This document shows, one piece after another, positions 8,825-16,383 of a stretch of 64,000 nt of DNA. The stretch is taken from assembly GCA_964370435.1 (NCBI GenBank), contig CAYJJG010000002.1, positions 62,001 to 126,000 of the forward strand. The letters are read 5' to 3'. The stretch's first letter is position 1; each line of letters starts with the position of its first letter. This DNA comes from CALVGQ01 sp964370435. GTDB lineage: Bacteria > Bacillota_I > Bacilli_A > Erysipelotrichales > Erysipelotrichaceae. The notes under the pieces were generated by a model. It did not search any database and was not told where the DNA came from. It was given only the letters and a program-made list of their open reading frames with translations. Made by a program: the position numbers and the translations under genes.

Positions 8825-9745
8825 TTAATTGTTCTTAATAAATGTCTCCACTTCTAATCTAGTATGCAAAGATGGAATAGCTCCCTTTACTTGTACAGTT
8901 AAAGCACCCATAGCATTAGCAAATAAAACAGCTTCTTCTAAACTAGCACCTTCGGCTAATTTTGTAACCAAAGCTCCATTAAAGCTGTCTCCTGCAGCAA
9001 CGGTATCGACTACATTATCCACTACATAACCAGGTATTATCTTAAAATAGTCTTTAGTCGCAATCAAGGCTCCTTTTGATCCAAGTGTAGCAATTATGTT
9101 TTTTGCCCCTAATGCTAACAATTTTTTTGCAGCTTTTTCAATACCCTCCATTGTAGTAGTATCTTCATCAGCAATAATACCTAGCTCAACTTCATTAGGT
9201 GTTATGTAGTCTGCAAGTTTAATCATATCATTTGGAAGCTTCATCGCTGGTGCAGGATTAAAGATTATTTTAATTCCCTTTTCATGTGCCAACTGCATCG
9301 CTTTAAAGGTTACATCAAAACGCATCTCTAGTTGAAAAACTGCATACTCTGCATCATCAAAAACGCTTTGCATTGATTGTAAATTCTCTATTTTAAATTC
9401 ATGATTAGCTGCTGGTATAACAACAATTTTATTTTGCCCTGAACTGTCAATTTGGATTTGTGCAATTCCTGTAGGGATTTTTGAACTTGTTAATACATGT
9501 TGATGAGGAATTTTTTCTTCTTTTAATAACTTTCTAAACATATCACCATAGCCATCATTACCTAGACATCCTATCATTTCACTATCACCACCAAGGCGTT
9601 TAATTGCGACACATTGATTCATTCCTTTTCCACCCATATAAACATGCAGTGTATCTCCTAGAATAGTTTCACCTGCTTTAGGAAAAGCTTGTAGGTTAGC
9701 TACCATATCAGCAACCATAATACCAAACACTATAATTTTACTCAT
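8825..9745 (-). CDS. rbsK: Ribokinase-like PfkB sugar kinase
   Basis: ATP-dependent kinase of the PfkB/ribokinase family, 306 aa. The first signature GGKGMNQCVAIKRLGG and the second signature VVDTVAAGDSFNGAL are present, with the catalytic aspartate in AAGDSF. Close agreement with RbsK suggests a pentose phosphorylated at the 5-OH. It is the last gene of an operon: FucU-like mutarotase (10777-10352), SIS isomerase (10349-9753), then this gene after 7 bp. There is no ribose ABC transporter or Rbs repressor nearby, and the partners are not the usual rbs set, so a sugar other than ribose is possible. Confidence 0.9.
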   Translation of the reverse strand: MSKIIVFGIMVADMVANLQAFPKAGETILGDTLHVYMGGKGMNQCVAIKRLGGDSEMIGCLGNDGYGDMFRKLLKEEKIPHQHVLTSSKIPTGIAQIQIDSSGQNKIVVIPAANHEFKIENLQSMQSVFDDAEYAVFQLEMRFDVTFKAMQLAHEKGIKIIFNPAPAMKLPNDMIKLADYITPNEVELGIIADEDTTTMEGIEKAAKKLLALGAKNIIATLGSKGALIATKDYFKIIPGYVVDNVVDTVAAGDSFNGALVTKLAEGASLEEAVLFANAMGALTVQVKGAIPSLHTRLEVETFIKNN

Positions 9746-9752
9746 ATTTCAC

Positions 9753-10349
9753 CTATTGTTCCTTTTTTAAAGATTCTCCAAGTGCTCCACCTGGATGAAA
9801 CTTATAAAAGTCTTCCCTTTCAAAGTTTTTTATTTTTGAAATTGTACATGCCAATGCATCACCTAAAATCAACATCAACGTACTAGAAACTGTAGGTGCT
9901 AGATTTAAATGATCTGCTTCCGCTAACTTAGGATAAAGAATAGTATGCTTCGCTTCTTTGTCAAGGATACTATCTGTGTTTGACGTAAAACCCACGATGG
10001 TACAACCTATTTTATTTAAAAATGGAATATCCTGAACAACTTCTAGTGTTGTACCACTATTAGACATTAAGATCACCACATCCTGTTTTTCAATCATACC
10101 AAAGTCACCATGACATGCTTCTGCACTATGCACAAAAAAACTTGGTGTGCCTGTCGAGGCAAAAGTAGCAGCTAATTTTTTACCAATATGCCCTGACTTT
10201 CCAATACCCATAAATACTACTTTACCCTTACAGTTTAAAATCACCTCCACAACATCATCGTACTGATGCTCAGTTTGATTTAACATCGCTGTTGCAGCTT
10301 CTATTTCAGCAAGCATAGTATGTTTAATGAGTTTATTTATTTCATCCAT
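9753..10349 (-). CDS. SIS-domain sugar-phosphate isomerase (KdsD/GutQ-type, no CBS domains)
   Basis: Predicted aldose-ketose isomerase, 198 aa. The sequence follows the arabinose-5-phosphate isomerase family: GIGKSGHIGKKLAATFASTGT, FFVHSAEACHGDFGMI, SNSGTT, DHLNLAPTVSSTLMLILGDA and KFHPGGALGESL. E. coli KdsD and GutQ continue with two CBS domains; this protein stops right after the SIS domain, as some shorter homologues do. An in-frame extension of 23 codons overlaps the upstream gene; the ATG at 10349 is preferred (upstream AAAGGAAC, three bases after the previous stop). LPS Kdo synthesis is unlikely in this organism, so a catabolic role on D-arabinose-5-P/D-ribulose-5-P is inferred. Confidence 0.85.
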   Translation of the reverse strand: MDEINKLIKHTMLAEIEAATAMLNQTEHQYDDVVEVILNCKGKVVFMGIGKSGHIGKKLAATFASTGTPSFFVHSAEACHGDFGMIEKQDVVILMSNSGTTLEVVQDIPFLNKIGCTIVGFTSNTDSILDKEAKHTILYPKLAEADHLNLAPTVSSTLMLILGDALACTISKIKNFEREDFYKFHPGGALGESLKKEQ

Positions 10350-10351
10350 AA

Positions 10352-10777
10352 TTAGCACGTTCCTTTTCTTAAAATGATATTGCCATATAATGCCCGCTCC
10401 CCTGTCGCAACAACACAATAAGCTTTTTTAGCTTGTTCATAAAAAGCAAAGCGTTCAATTTCACTAAAGCTATCTGTAAAGTTTTCGGATTCTTCATTCT
10501 TAAGAATTTCAGCATATTCTGCCCAAATTGCAGGTACTGAACCATCAGCCGTGGCCATCACCATGACTGGACCCTCAGAGTTTTTATCGATGGGAAAATA
10601 TTCAACCACAGCAGTCAAAATTTCACTAACACCATGACCATCTAAACGAACTATTCTTTTAGCAACACTTTCACTTGGGAAATTTCCATCCGCGAAAACA
10701 ATTTCATCTCCATGTCCCATTTCACAAAGTATTTTTAATAGCTCAGGTGAAACTATACTAGCAATTTTTTTTAACAT
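10352..10777 (-). CDS. fucU: RbsD/FucU family sugar mutarotase (FucU-like)
   Basis: Interconverts alpha and beta anomers of a free sugar, 141 aa. It matches FucU more than RbsD: SPELLKILCEMGHGDEIVFADGNFP at the N-terminus, then IERFAFYEQAKKAYCVVATGERALYGNIILRKG at the C-terminus, which supplies the family's active-site histidine, aspartate and Tyr/Arg positions. FucU acts on L-fucose, and RbsD/FucU enzymes also accept some other sugars. First gene of the operon with the SIS isomerase and the ribokinase-like kinase. SD AAAGGAG precedes the ATG. L-fucose isomerase, fuculokinase and aldolase are not present in the window. Confidence 0.88.
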   Translation of the reverse strand: MLKKIASIVSPELLKILCEMGHGDEIVFADGNFPSESVAKRIVRLDGHGVSEILTAVVEYFPIDKNSEGPVMVMATADGSVPAIWAEYAEILKNEESENFTDSFSEIERFAFYEQAKKAYCVVATGERALYGNIILRKGTC

Positions 10778-10799
10778 ATCGATCTCCTTTATTAGATAA

Positions 10800-10826
10800 A
10801 AAAATCATTAACACTTAGTTAATGAT
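10800..10826 (-). terminator. Terminator after the flavin/ferredoxin protein gene
   Basis: Nine-bp perfect stem (ATCATTAAC 10804-10812 with GTTAATGAT 10818-10826), 5-nt loop, followed by a run of T on the minus strand. It separates the ABC-transporter operon from the fucU operon. Confidence 0.85.
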
Positions 10827-10860
10827 ATCAGTTTTTAATTTGTTCATCAAGAGTAATAAG

Positions 10861-11523
10861 TTAATACAATATGGCTTTCACAGGACAGTGTATAAAACAA
10901 TCTCCGCACTCATCACAGCGATATTTATCAATAGAATATACTTTGTTTTCTTCTTTAATAGCTAGAAATGAGCACTTTGTCTTGCATATACCGCAAGAAA
11001 TACACTTTTGTTGATTAATCTTTAAGCCTTTGTATTTCTCTTTAGCTCCGTTAAAGGAAAAATAGGTTCGCTCTAGTTTGTTAGAACGATGAATTTTCTC
11101 AAAATCATAATTGAATATATCACCATAACCTTCGGTGATACAAAACACCACCATGGCTGGATATACTTCTTGATCTTTTATACAAAAATCAAAGACTGGA
11201 TTATTTTTAGCTTTAATTTTTTCTATAGGCATCTCTTTAACTTTAGCACTCATACGCATCGCATAACCACCTTCAAATATAGGAAACCCTTTTTCATCAT
11301 GTTCCACTTGCGTTTTTGCATTAAGCCCGCACAGTGCTAACTTACTATTATTTTTAAGATGTTTATAGAAGTCTTTAGTAAACATCGTCATAAAATAAAT
11401 TCCTTCTTCATCATAAGCTCTTAAATGAGCAATTCTTGACTCTGGATAACCTTCCCCATTTACTGTTGTAAAGGATAAACATCCTATGTTGTTAAACATC
11501 TCATAAATTTCCTGTATTGTCAT
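10861..11523 (-). CDS. Pyridoxamine-phosphate-oxidase-like flavin protein fused to a two-[4Fe-4S] ferredoxin domain
   Basis: A 220-aa protein. Residues 1-140 resemble the split-barrel PNPOx-like fold (IGCLSFTTVNGEGYPESRIAHLRAYDEEGIYFMT), a flavin-binding domain. Residues about 168-220 form a bacterial dicluster ferredoxin: CISCGICKTKC and CDECGDCFIHCP, each with the CxxCxxCxxxC(P) pattern. Such fusions are common in anaerobes and are taken to be small electron-transfer reductases; the substrate is unknown. The gene overlaps the end of the ABC ATPase gene by 23 bp, has SD GGAGG, and is the last gene of the importer operon, so its substrate may relate to what the importer brings in. Confidence 0.85.
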   Translation of the reverse strand: MTIQEIYEMFNNIGCLSFTTVNGEGYPESRIAHLRAYDEEGIYFMTMFTKDFYKHLKNNSKLALCGLNAKTQVEHDEKGFPIFEGGYAMRMSAKVKEMPIEKIKAKNNPVFDFCIKDQEVYPAMVVFCITEGYGDIFNYDFEKIHRSNKLERTYFSFNGAKEKYKGLKINQQKCISCGICKTKCSFLAIKEENKVYSIDKYRCDECGDCFIHCPVKAILY

Positions 11524-12241
11524 ACTTTACCTCCTCTATATTTAAAAATGTACGTAGTTCTGCTGTTTTAGGGTTTTGAAGACAGTCACTAGTTCCGTGT
11601 TCATGGATTGAGCCTTCTTTTAAAAATAAAATATAATCGGCAAATTCTTCTAGAAAAGTAATTTCATGAGTAACAAAAATAAACTCAATACCATCCTCTT
11701 TTAGTTTACTTATCGCCTTTAAAACTTCCTTTGTAAGCAGTGGGTCTAATGCTGCAGTCGGCTCATCCAAAAAAATTAAATTAGGATCGGTTGCCAACGC
11801 TCGCGCGATGGAACATCGTTGTGCTTGCCCACCAGAAACCATATGTGGTTTTTTATCCGCTTCTTTTTCTATAAACAACTTTTCTAGCAATGCCATAGCT
11901 TTGCTATTTGCTTCTTCTTTTTTCATTTTTTTAACTTTTTTTAAAATTAGTGCAATGTTCTCTTTTAAACTTAAGTGAGGAAATAGATTATGTTTTTGAA
12001 AAACTACTCCTATTTGTTTTTGAAAAGTAACTTTGTCATCATTAACTGAGAAATCATTAATATCAATTAAACCATCATCTACTTCTTCAATTCCTGCTAA
12101 TAGGCGCATTAAGGTTGATTTACCACATCCTGATTCTCCAATAATACCTAGTGCTTTAACCTTGCTCAAATCTAAATTAATATCTTTTAAAACTGTTTGA
12201 TTGCCATATTTTTTGACTAAGTTTTGTAGTGTTAAATTCAT
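11501..12241 (-). CDS. Polar amino-acid ABC transporter, ATP-binding subunit
   Basis: ATPase of a PAAT-family importer, 246 aa. Walker A GESGCGKST, Q-loop QKHNLFPHL, signature VSGGQAQRCSIARALA, Walker B LIFLDEPTAALD and H-loop FVTHE are all intact. It starts inside the last codon region of the permease gene (4-bp overlap) and its end overlaps the ferredoxin-fusion gene, so translation is coupled along the operon. Confidence 0.92.
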   Translation of the reverse strand: MNLTLQNLVKKYGNQTVLKDINLDLSKVKALGIIGESGCGKSTLMRLLAGIEEVDDGLIDINDFSVNDDKVTFQKQIGVVFQKHNLFPHLSLKENIALILKKVKKMKKEEANSKAMALLEKLFIEKEADKKPHMVSGGQAQRCSIARALATDPNLIFLDEPTAALDPLLTKEVLKAISKLKEDGIEFIFVTHEITFLEEFADYILFLKEGSIHEHGTSDCLQNPKTAELRTFLNIEEVKYDNTGNL

Positions 12242-12969
12242 ATTGTCACCTTCTTTGCGATTAGCTTAGCTAAAATGGATAATGGAATTGTAATCATTAA
12301 ATACATTATCCACATAGTATAATAACCTTCAACTGCAGCCCAATTTTTAGAGGATATTACCGTTAGAACATAAGCTATCTCACTAATAGACACAATCTTT
12401 AATAAGGCAGAGCCTTTAATTATACTTGATAGATTATTGAGTAAAGATGGAAGAAGTGGTTTAATCATTTGTGGAATGATGATATAGCGATATTTCTCAT
12501 AGCCATTAAAATGATATAAGTTCATTATTACATATTGATCTTCATCTACCACACTTACTGCTGTTTTATATGCATTGGATAAGTATGGTGCCATATACAA
12601 GGTTAAAGCTAAAATACCTAGTAGCAGCTTGTCACTTATTGCAATGATATCTCCAATTACATATACTGCTAAAAATATCATAATCAACAAAGGTGTCCCC
12701 ATTATTATCTCATTAAAAACTACTGCAAAAGCTCTTGCGATACCGTTCGTAGATCGCTCTAATAAGAACAAAACAAAACCAAACACCATACTTAATAACA
12801 AGGTATAAAGACTAATCCATAAGGTATTAAAGAAACCTTCCACTAACATAGTAAAGTCTAGAAAAATTAAATCATATCGGGGATTTTCAACAGTAAATAG
12901 TAGAGCTAACACAATTAACCCTGCATATATCGTTATAGCAAACAAATAGTTAAAATTTTTCTTTAACAT
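12238..12969 (-). CDS. Polar amino-acid ABC transporter, permease subunit
   Basis: Inner-membrane permease, 243 aa, with about five transmembrane segments (first at about 10-26, last at about 215-235). The HisMQ-type EAA loop, which contacts the ATPase, is at KYRYIIIPQMIKPLLPSLL. Only one permease gene is present, so the transporter probably uses a homodimer. The start codon overlaps the stop codon of the binding-protein gene by one base. Confidence 0.9.
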   Translation of the reverse strand: MLKKNFNYLFAITIYAGLIVLALLFTVENPRYDLIFLDFTMLVEGFFNTLWISLYTLLLSMVFGFVLFLLERSTNGIARAFAVVFNEIIMGTPLLIMIFLAVYVIGDIIAISDKLLLGILALTLYMAPYLSNAYKTAVSVVDEDQYVIMNLYHFNGYEKYRYIIIPQMIKPLLPSLLNNLSSIIKGSALLKIVSISEIAYVLTVISSKNWAAVEGYYTMWIMYLMITIPLSILAKLIAKKVTI

Positions 12970-13811
12970 TATTCTACATCACCTGGATAAATAATATAGT
13001 CAAGATTCAGGGTATCATTTTGCATGAATTCTTTGATTGCTTCATCATATTTAGTGTCAGCTTGATCATAAAATCCGCCTGTTTCATACATTGTGTCAAT
13101 AAAGTCATTTGCTTGTTTTAACAATGCACTGTCCCCTTTTTTTACTGCAAAACTTGAACCACTTACATCACTTACTCCTTCGTAAACTATCGTTGTCTCC
13201 CTATTGGCTGCATGATCTCCATAAATGGTATTGGCGCCAATTAAGGCATCTGCTCTACCACTGCTTACTTCCATTAAAGCTGGTGCAATTTCAGGAAATT
13301 CCATGACATCAATACCGTATTCTCGAGGAATACTTGTCGCAATAGTACCCGATAACCCTGCAAAAATAATTCCATCTATTTCAAAAAATTCTTCTTCACT
13401 CATTGCTGAGGATACTTCATTTTCTATCGCAAAATCCTTATTTACAAGAACAAGTGTCCTTGCATATCTATAGGGTTCACTAAAATCAGCTTTTTCCAAT
13501 CTATCCGGCTTTGCGCTCATATCACTTATAATGATATCAATATCACCTGTGTCAAGTGCTGGAATAAGCATTGAAAAATCTGTATTTACGATTTCAACAT
13601 CATTGCCAATAAACTCACCAAAAGCATAAGCTATATCTACTTCTAAACCAGTGGGTTTACCTGCATCATCTAGATACATGAAAGGGTAAAATTTTAAATC
13701 AATCCCTACTCTTAAAACATCATCTGTGCTTTCACTGTTCCTAGTACAACCTACTAAGCATATAGTTAGTACCATTATCAATAAAAATAAACCAATTATT
13801 TTTTTCATCAT
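12969..13811 (-). CDS. Amino-acid ABC transporter substrate-binding lipoprotein
   Basis: Extracellular ligand-binding lipoprotein, 280 aa. A signal peptide ends in the lipobox LVGC, so the mature protein begins with a lipidated cysteine. SBP_bac_3 features follow: LRVGIDLKFYPFMYLDDAG, GLEVDIAYAFGEF, DIIISDMSAKPDRLEKADFSEPY. An in-frame extension of 30 codons upstream lacks an SD and would hide the signal peptide; ATG 13811 has AGGAG at good spacing. It is first in the operon and divergent from hxlR. The ligand is probably a polar amino acid or cystine; the sequence does not decide. Confidence 0.9.
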   Translation of the reverse strand: MMKKIIGLFLLIMVLTICLVGCTRNSESTDDVLRVGIDLKFYPFMYLDDAGKPTGLEVDIAYAFGEFIGNDVEIVNTDFSMLIPALDTGDIDIIISDMSAKPDRLEKADFSEPYRYARTLVLVNKDFAIENEVSSAMSEEEFFEIDGIIFAGLSGTIATSIPREYGIDVMEFPEIAPALMEVSSGRADALIGANTIYGDHAANRETTIVYEGVSDVSGSSFAVKKGDSALLKQANDFIDTMYETGGFYDQADTKYDEAIKEFMQNDTLNLDYIIYPGDVE

Positions 13812-13830
13812 AAATTCTCCTCTTAATCTA

Positions 13831-13939
13831 TTAAGATACGAAATGCTATTGCATTTTACTCTTATATGCGTTATTTTAATGGTACGGTAACCATTATACA
13901 AGTACGATATTTTAAGATACTAGTATCAATAACGATACC
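13831..13939. promoter_or_regulatory. Divergent promoter region between the importer operon and hxlR, with repeated operator motifs
   Basis: TTAAGATAC occurs twice (13831-13839 and 13912-13920). The second copy runs into the perfect palindrome GATACTAGTATC (13916-13927), and a further CGATAC follows at 13933-13938. On the minus strand a TATAAT (13893-13898) serves the importer operon; the palindrome lies at its -35/-45 position, where the -35 hexamer is poor. A second inverted repeat, AAATGC-TATT-GCATTT (13840-13855), lies close to the importer start. This is the expected layout for control by the divergent HxlR regulator. Confidence 0.6.
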
Positions 13940-13950
13940 AAGGAGAACTT

Positions 13951-14286
13951 ATGACAAACATCCCTTTATATGGCAAATGCCCTTATGTAACATCACAAAA
14001 ATTACTTTCAGGAAAATGGTCCATTTACATTATGCATTTATTAAGTGAAAAACCGATAAGATTTAATGAGCTGCTACGATTAATGCCCGTGGAAATGACA
14101 CATACCACGTTATCTCGACAATTAAAGCTTTTAGAACAAGAAGGATTAATATGTAGACAAGAATACAACATTATCCCCCCTAAAGTTGAATATTTTCTTA
14201 GCCCAATAGGCTTAAAATTTTTCCCAGTTTTAAGTGCATTAAAATCTTGGGGTGATGAATATATTGAATTCATGAATCAAAAATAG
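13951..14286 (+). CDS. HxlR-family transcriptional regulator
   Basis: Winged-helix DNA-binding protein, 111 aa. The N-terminal family motif with its conserved cysteine is seen in KCPYVTSQKLLSGKWSIYIM, followed by a HTH (RFNELLRLM, HTTLSRQLKLLEQEGLI) and the wing (YFLSPIGLKFFPVL). HxlR regulators often sense aldehydes, quinones or disulfide stress through that cysteine; the signal here is unknown. It is divergent from the amino-acid importer operon with repeated GATAC sites between, so it most likely controls that operon and itself. SD AAGGAGA precedes the ATG. Confidence 0.9.
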   Translation: MTNIPLYGKCPYVTSQKLLSGKWSIYIMHLLSEKPIRFNELLRLMPVEMTHTTLSRQLKLLEQEGLICRQEYNIIPPKVEYFLSPIGLKFFPVLSALKSWGDEYIEFMNQK

Positions 14287-14307
14287 TAAATAGTATTTTA
14301 ATACATC

Positions 14308-14337
14308 AAAAAAAAAGTACATTACTGAACTTTTTTT
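14308..14337. terminator. Bidirectional terminator between hxlR and the NTF2-like gene
   Basis: AAAAAAAGT (14310-14318) pairs with ACTTTTTTT (14329-14337) around a 10-nt loop, giving a T-run on either strand. The two genes converge on it. Confidence 0.7.
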
Positions 14338-14357
14338 ACAACATTAATTTTAGTATC

Positions 14358-14711
14358 TTATTCTAGTGGCAACCCGTTTACTTTAAGAAAGCTTAACTTA
14401 TCCATATACCCTCTTTGAAATTGTATTTTATCTTCAATTATATGAAAAAATCCGCAACCTCTAAATCCCTTTGGATCTTTCCATTCCATTATTGCCCACT
14501 CACCGTCTTCAAAGATGTTTTCAGGAATACAAACCATTTCTGCTAATTCAAATTCTTCGACAAGTCTTTGATAAATAGCTTGTTTTCCTTCAATAGGGTC
14601 ACTAACAACCTGGTGGTTTATTGCATCTTCGTGATACAGTGCTGCAAGTGCTTTAGCATCTGCGTTATTGAACGCATCTATCCATAATTTTAGTACATCT
14701 TTAGGTTTCAT
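14358..14711 (-). CDS. SnoaL/NTF2-like domain protein
   Basis: Small cone-shaped NTF2-fold protein, 117 aa. DVLKLWIDAFNNADAKALAALYHEDAINH is the typical SnoaL opening, with later EWAIMEWKDP and FFHIIEDKIQFQRGYMDK strands. Members include polyketide cyclases, isomerases and many proteins of unknown role; no specific function can be given. SD AAGGTGGAAG precedes the ATG. Confidence 0.8.
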   Translation of the reverse strand: MKPKDVLKLWIDAFNNADAKALAALYHEDAINHQVVSDPIEGKQAIYQRLVEEFELAEMVCIPENIFEDGEWAIMEWKDPKGFRGCGFFHIIEDKIQFQRGYMDKLSFLKVNGLPLE

Positions 14712-14790
14712 AATTATTCTTCTTCCACCTTGAATAATATTATATTATAAAATAACTTACACTTGTTTGAAAACAAAATTCACGATACTT

Positions 14791-15873
14791 TTAGTTATGG
14801 CAACAACCACAATTATTTTCTTTAACAAAATATTTCTTAATTAAACTTCTAGCTACTATTACTCCAAAAATAAGGGCAACCACAACCATATATAATGAAT
14901 CATGATGTTCAGCCGTATTATTTATTATGCTGTTTATTCCAGTGTAGTTGCTCACTTCTATAATATAATCCAGTAACAATCCAAACATTATTGAACAAAA
15001 GGCTACACTACCTAAATATAGAGCTATTACTTTTTTTCCTAATGACTTTGTTAATATCGTTAAGGAAGCAATATTAGTAACTGGTCCAGCGAACAAAAAT
15101 ACAAATGCTGCTCCAGGTGATATTCCTTTCATCATTAACGACAATGCTATAGGTATTGATGCTGTGGAGCAAATATACATCGGTATTCCAATAATTAGCA
15201 TAGCAATCATTGTTAAAAGTGGATTATCAAAGCTTGTTAGCCACGATTCTGGTATAAAAGTGGCAATTAAAGCTGCTAAGATTAAACCAATTACGAAATG
15301 TCCTGCAATATCATCTAAAAACTCTCCAAAAGCATAAGTAAATATGCTTTTAAACTTTGTTATAAAGGATGTTTTATTGCGCGACTCACAACCACAAGTA
15401 TCACTTGTTTCATTGCTAGCACTACATCCACATGTAGTTGTGTTTAATGTCATGGTTGTTTGACCACGCTCTTTTTTAACAAAAATATTAGTTAAAATAC
15501 CCGAAATAACACCGGATACAAATGCAGCCAAAGCACGATATACCGCAAATAAAGGACCCATTAATCCATAGGTAGCAATAAGGCTATCAATACCTGTTTG
15601 TGGTGTTGAAGTCAAAAAACTAATAACAGCTCCATTAGATGCTTTGTTTTTTCTTAAATAAAGAGCAGTCGGAACAACTCCACAAGAACAAAGTGGTAGT
15701 GGAACACCGAAAATTGACGCCTTAATTACCGATGTAGTAGATTGTTTATGAAGATGTTTAAGTATCTTATCTTTATCTACAAAAGCGTGTAATGCACCAG
15801 TAAAAAGTAAACCAATAACAATGTAAAAAGACATGTCAATAAATAAATCCCATAAATTAATAAAAAATTCCAT
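14791..15873 (-). CDS. YraQ/SO_0444-family permease (putative Cu/Zn efflux)
   Basis: Polytopic membrane protein, 360 aa, made of two permease halves. The family signature GVPLPLCSCGVVPTA is followed by FLTSTPQTGIDSLIATYGLMGPLFA; the second half has the matching PMYICSTASIPIALSLM and FLFAGPVTNIASLTIL. A cysteine-rich cytosolic linker (TTCGCSAS...DTCGCES, about 147-165) and a C-terminal NNCGCCHN look like metal-binding elements. Related proteins include SO_0444 (Cu/Zn export) and, more distantly, the organoarsenical pump ArsP. The gene follows an ArsR-family repressor by 11 bp. The repressor's zinc-type sensor site supports a metal efflux role; the exact metal is inference. Confidence 0.82.
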   Translation of the reverse strand: MEFFINLWDLFIDMSFYIVIGLLFTGALHAFVDKDKILKHLHKQSTTSVIKASIFGVPLPLCSCGVVPTALYLRKNKASNGAVISFLTSTPQTGIDSLIATYGLMGPLFAVYRALAAFVSGVISGILTNIFVKKERGQTTMTLNTTTCGCSASNETSDTCGCESRNKTSFITKFKSIFTYAFGEFLDDIAGHFVIGLILAALIATFIPESWLTSFDNPLLTMIAMLIIGIPMYICSTASIPIALSLMMKGISPGAAFVFLFAGPVTNIASLTILTKSLGKKVIALYLGSVAFCSIMFGLLLDYIIEVSNYTGINSIINNTAEHHDSLYMVVVALIFGVIVARSLIKKYFVKENNCGCCHN

Positions 15874-15884
15874 AATTCCCTCTC

Positions 15885-16217
15885 CTATAAATGATTCAAA
15901 TGATGTAACCCTATATTTAAAATATCGTGAATATGTTCGTCATCCAAACTATAATAAATATTGTTTTTATCTCTTCTAATTTTAACGACATGATTTAACT
16001 TTAATAATTTCAACTGATTTGAGATTCTTGGTTGTGAAACTTTTAAAAGTTGTGCTAAGTCTTTTACACAAATTTCATTGTGTAACATAGCTAAAACTAT
16101 TTTAATACGTATAGGCTCACTAAACGTTTTAAAGAAAAAACTCAAATTTTCAGATACTGACTCATCCTCAATTAACTTACACACTGCTTCTGGTGTTTTA
16201 CAACAGAGTTCTTGCAT
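15885..16217 (-). CDS. ArsR/SmtB-family metal-sensing repressor (CzrA-like alpha5 site)
   Basis: Winged-helix repressor, 110 aa. The recognition helix is in ICVKDLAQLLKVSQPRISNQLKLL. The C-terminal helix contains D-x-H-x10-H-x2-H (in DEHIHDILNIGLHHLNH), the exact spacing of the zinc/cobalt ligands of CzrA and SmtB (alpha5 site). The alpha3 cysteine pair of ArsR (CVCD) is not complete: only ICVKD is present. An N-terminal LCCKTPEAVC could add thiol ligands. It is first in the operon with the permease and has a palindromic operator over its own promoter, which predicts metal-induced derepression. Confidence 0.9.
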   Translation of the reverse strand: MQELCCKTPEAVCKLIEDESVSENLSFFFKTFSEPIRIKIVLAMLHNEICVKDLAQLLKVSQPRISNQLKLLKLNHVVKIRRDKNNIYYSLDDEHIHDILNIGLHHLNHL

Positions 16218-16235
16218 ACATATCCTCCTGTGACT

Positions 16236-16288
16236 ATATAACTATATCATGATATAGTTATATTACTATCTTATTACTGTTTAGTCAA
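16236..16288 (-). promoter_or_regulatory. Promoter and palindromic operator of the arsR-permease operon
   Basis: A perfect 28-bp palindrome spans 16236-16263 (arms ATATAACTATATCA and its complement). The minus-strand promoter has TTGACT (16283-16288), a 17-bp spacer and TAATAT (16260-16265), so the operator begins within the -10 box and covers the start point. ArsR/SmtB proteins typically bind such AT-rich dyads and repress by blocking polymerase. Confidence 0.85.
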
Positions 16289-16303
16289 GAATAAAGTAAA
16301 CAT

Positions 16304-16345
16304 AAAAAAACCACACCTTTCTAATTGTTTCCAATTATTAGGGTG
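16304..16345 (-). terminator. Terminator after rubrerythrin
   Basis: On the minus strand an imperfect stem with inner AATTG/CAATT closed by a GAAA tetraloop and an outer CACC/GGTG pairing, then a run of seven T. It lies between rbr and the arsR promoter. Confidence 0.75.
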
Positions 16346-16383
16346 CAGCTCAAATCAATTAATCTTTCAGACTTAAAGTTAAT

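Noticed and set aside
9753..10349. Kdo-synthesis KdsD
   Set aside because: No other LPS gene is present and the organism looks Gram-positive; only the isomerase family is claimed.
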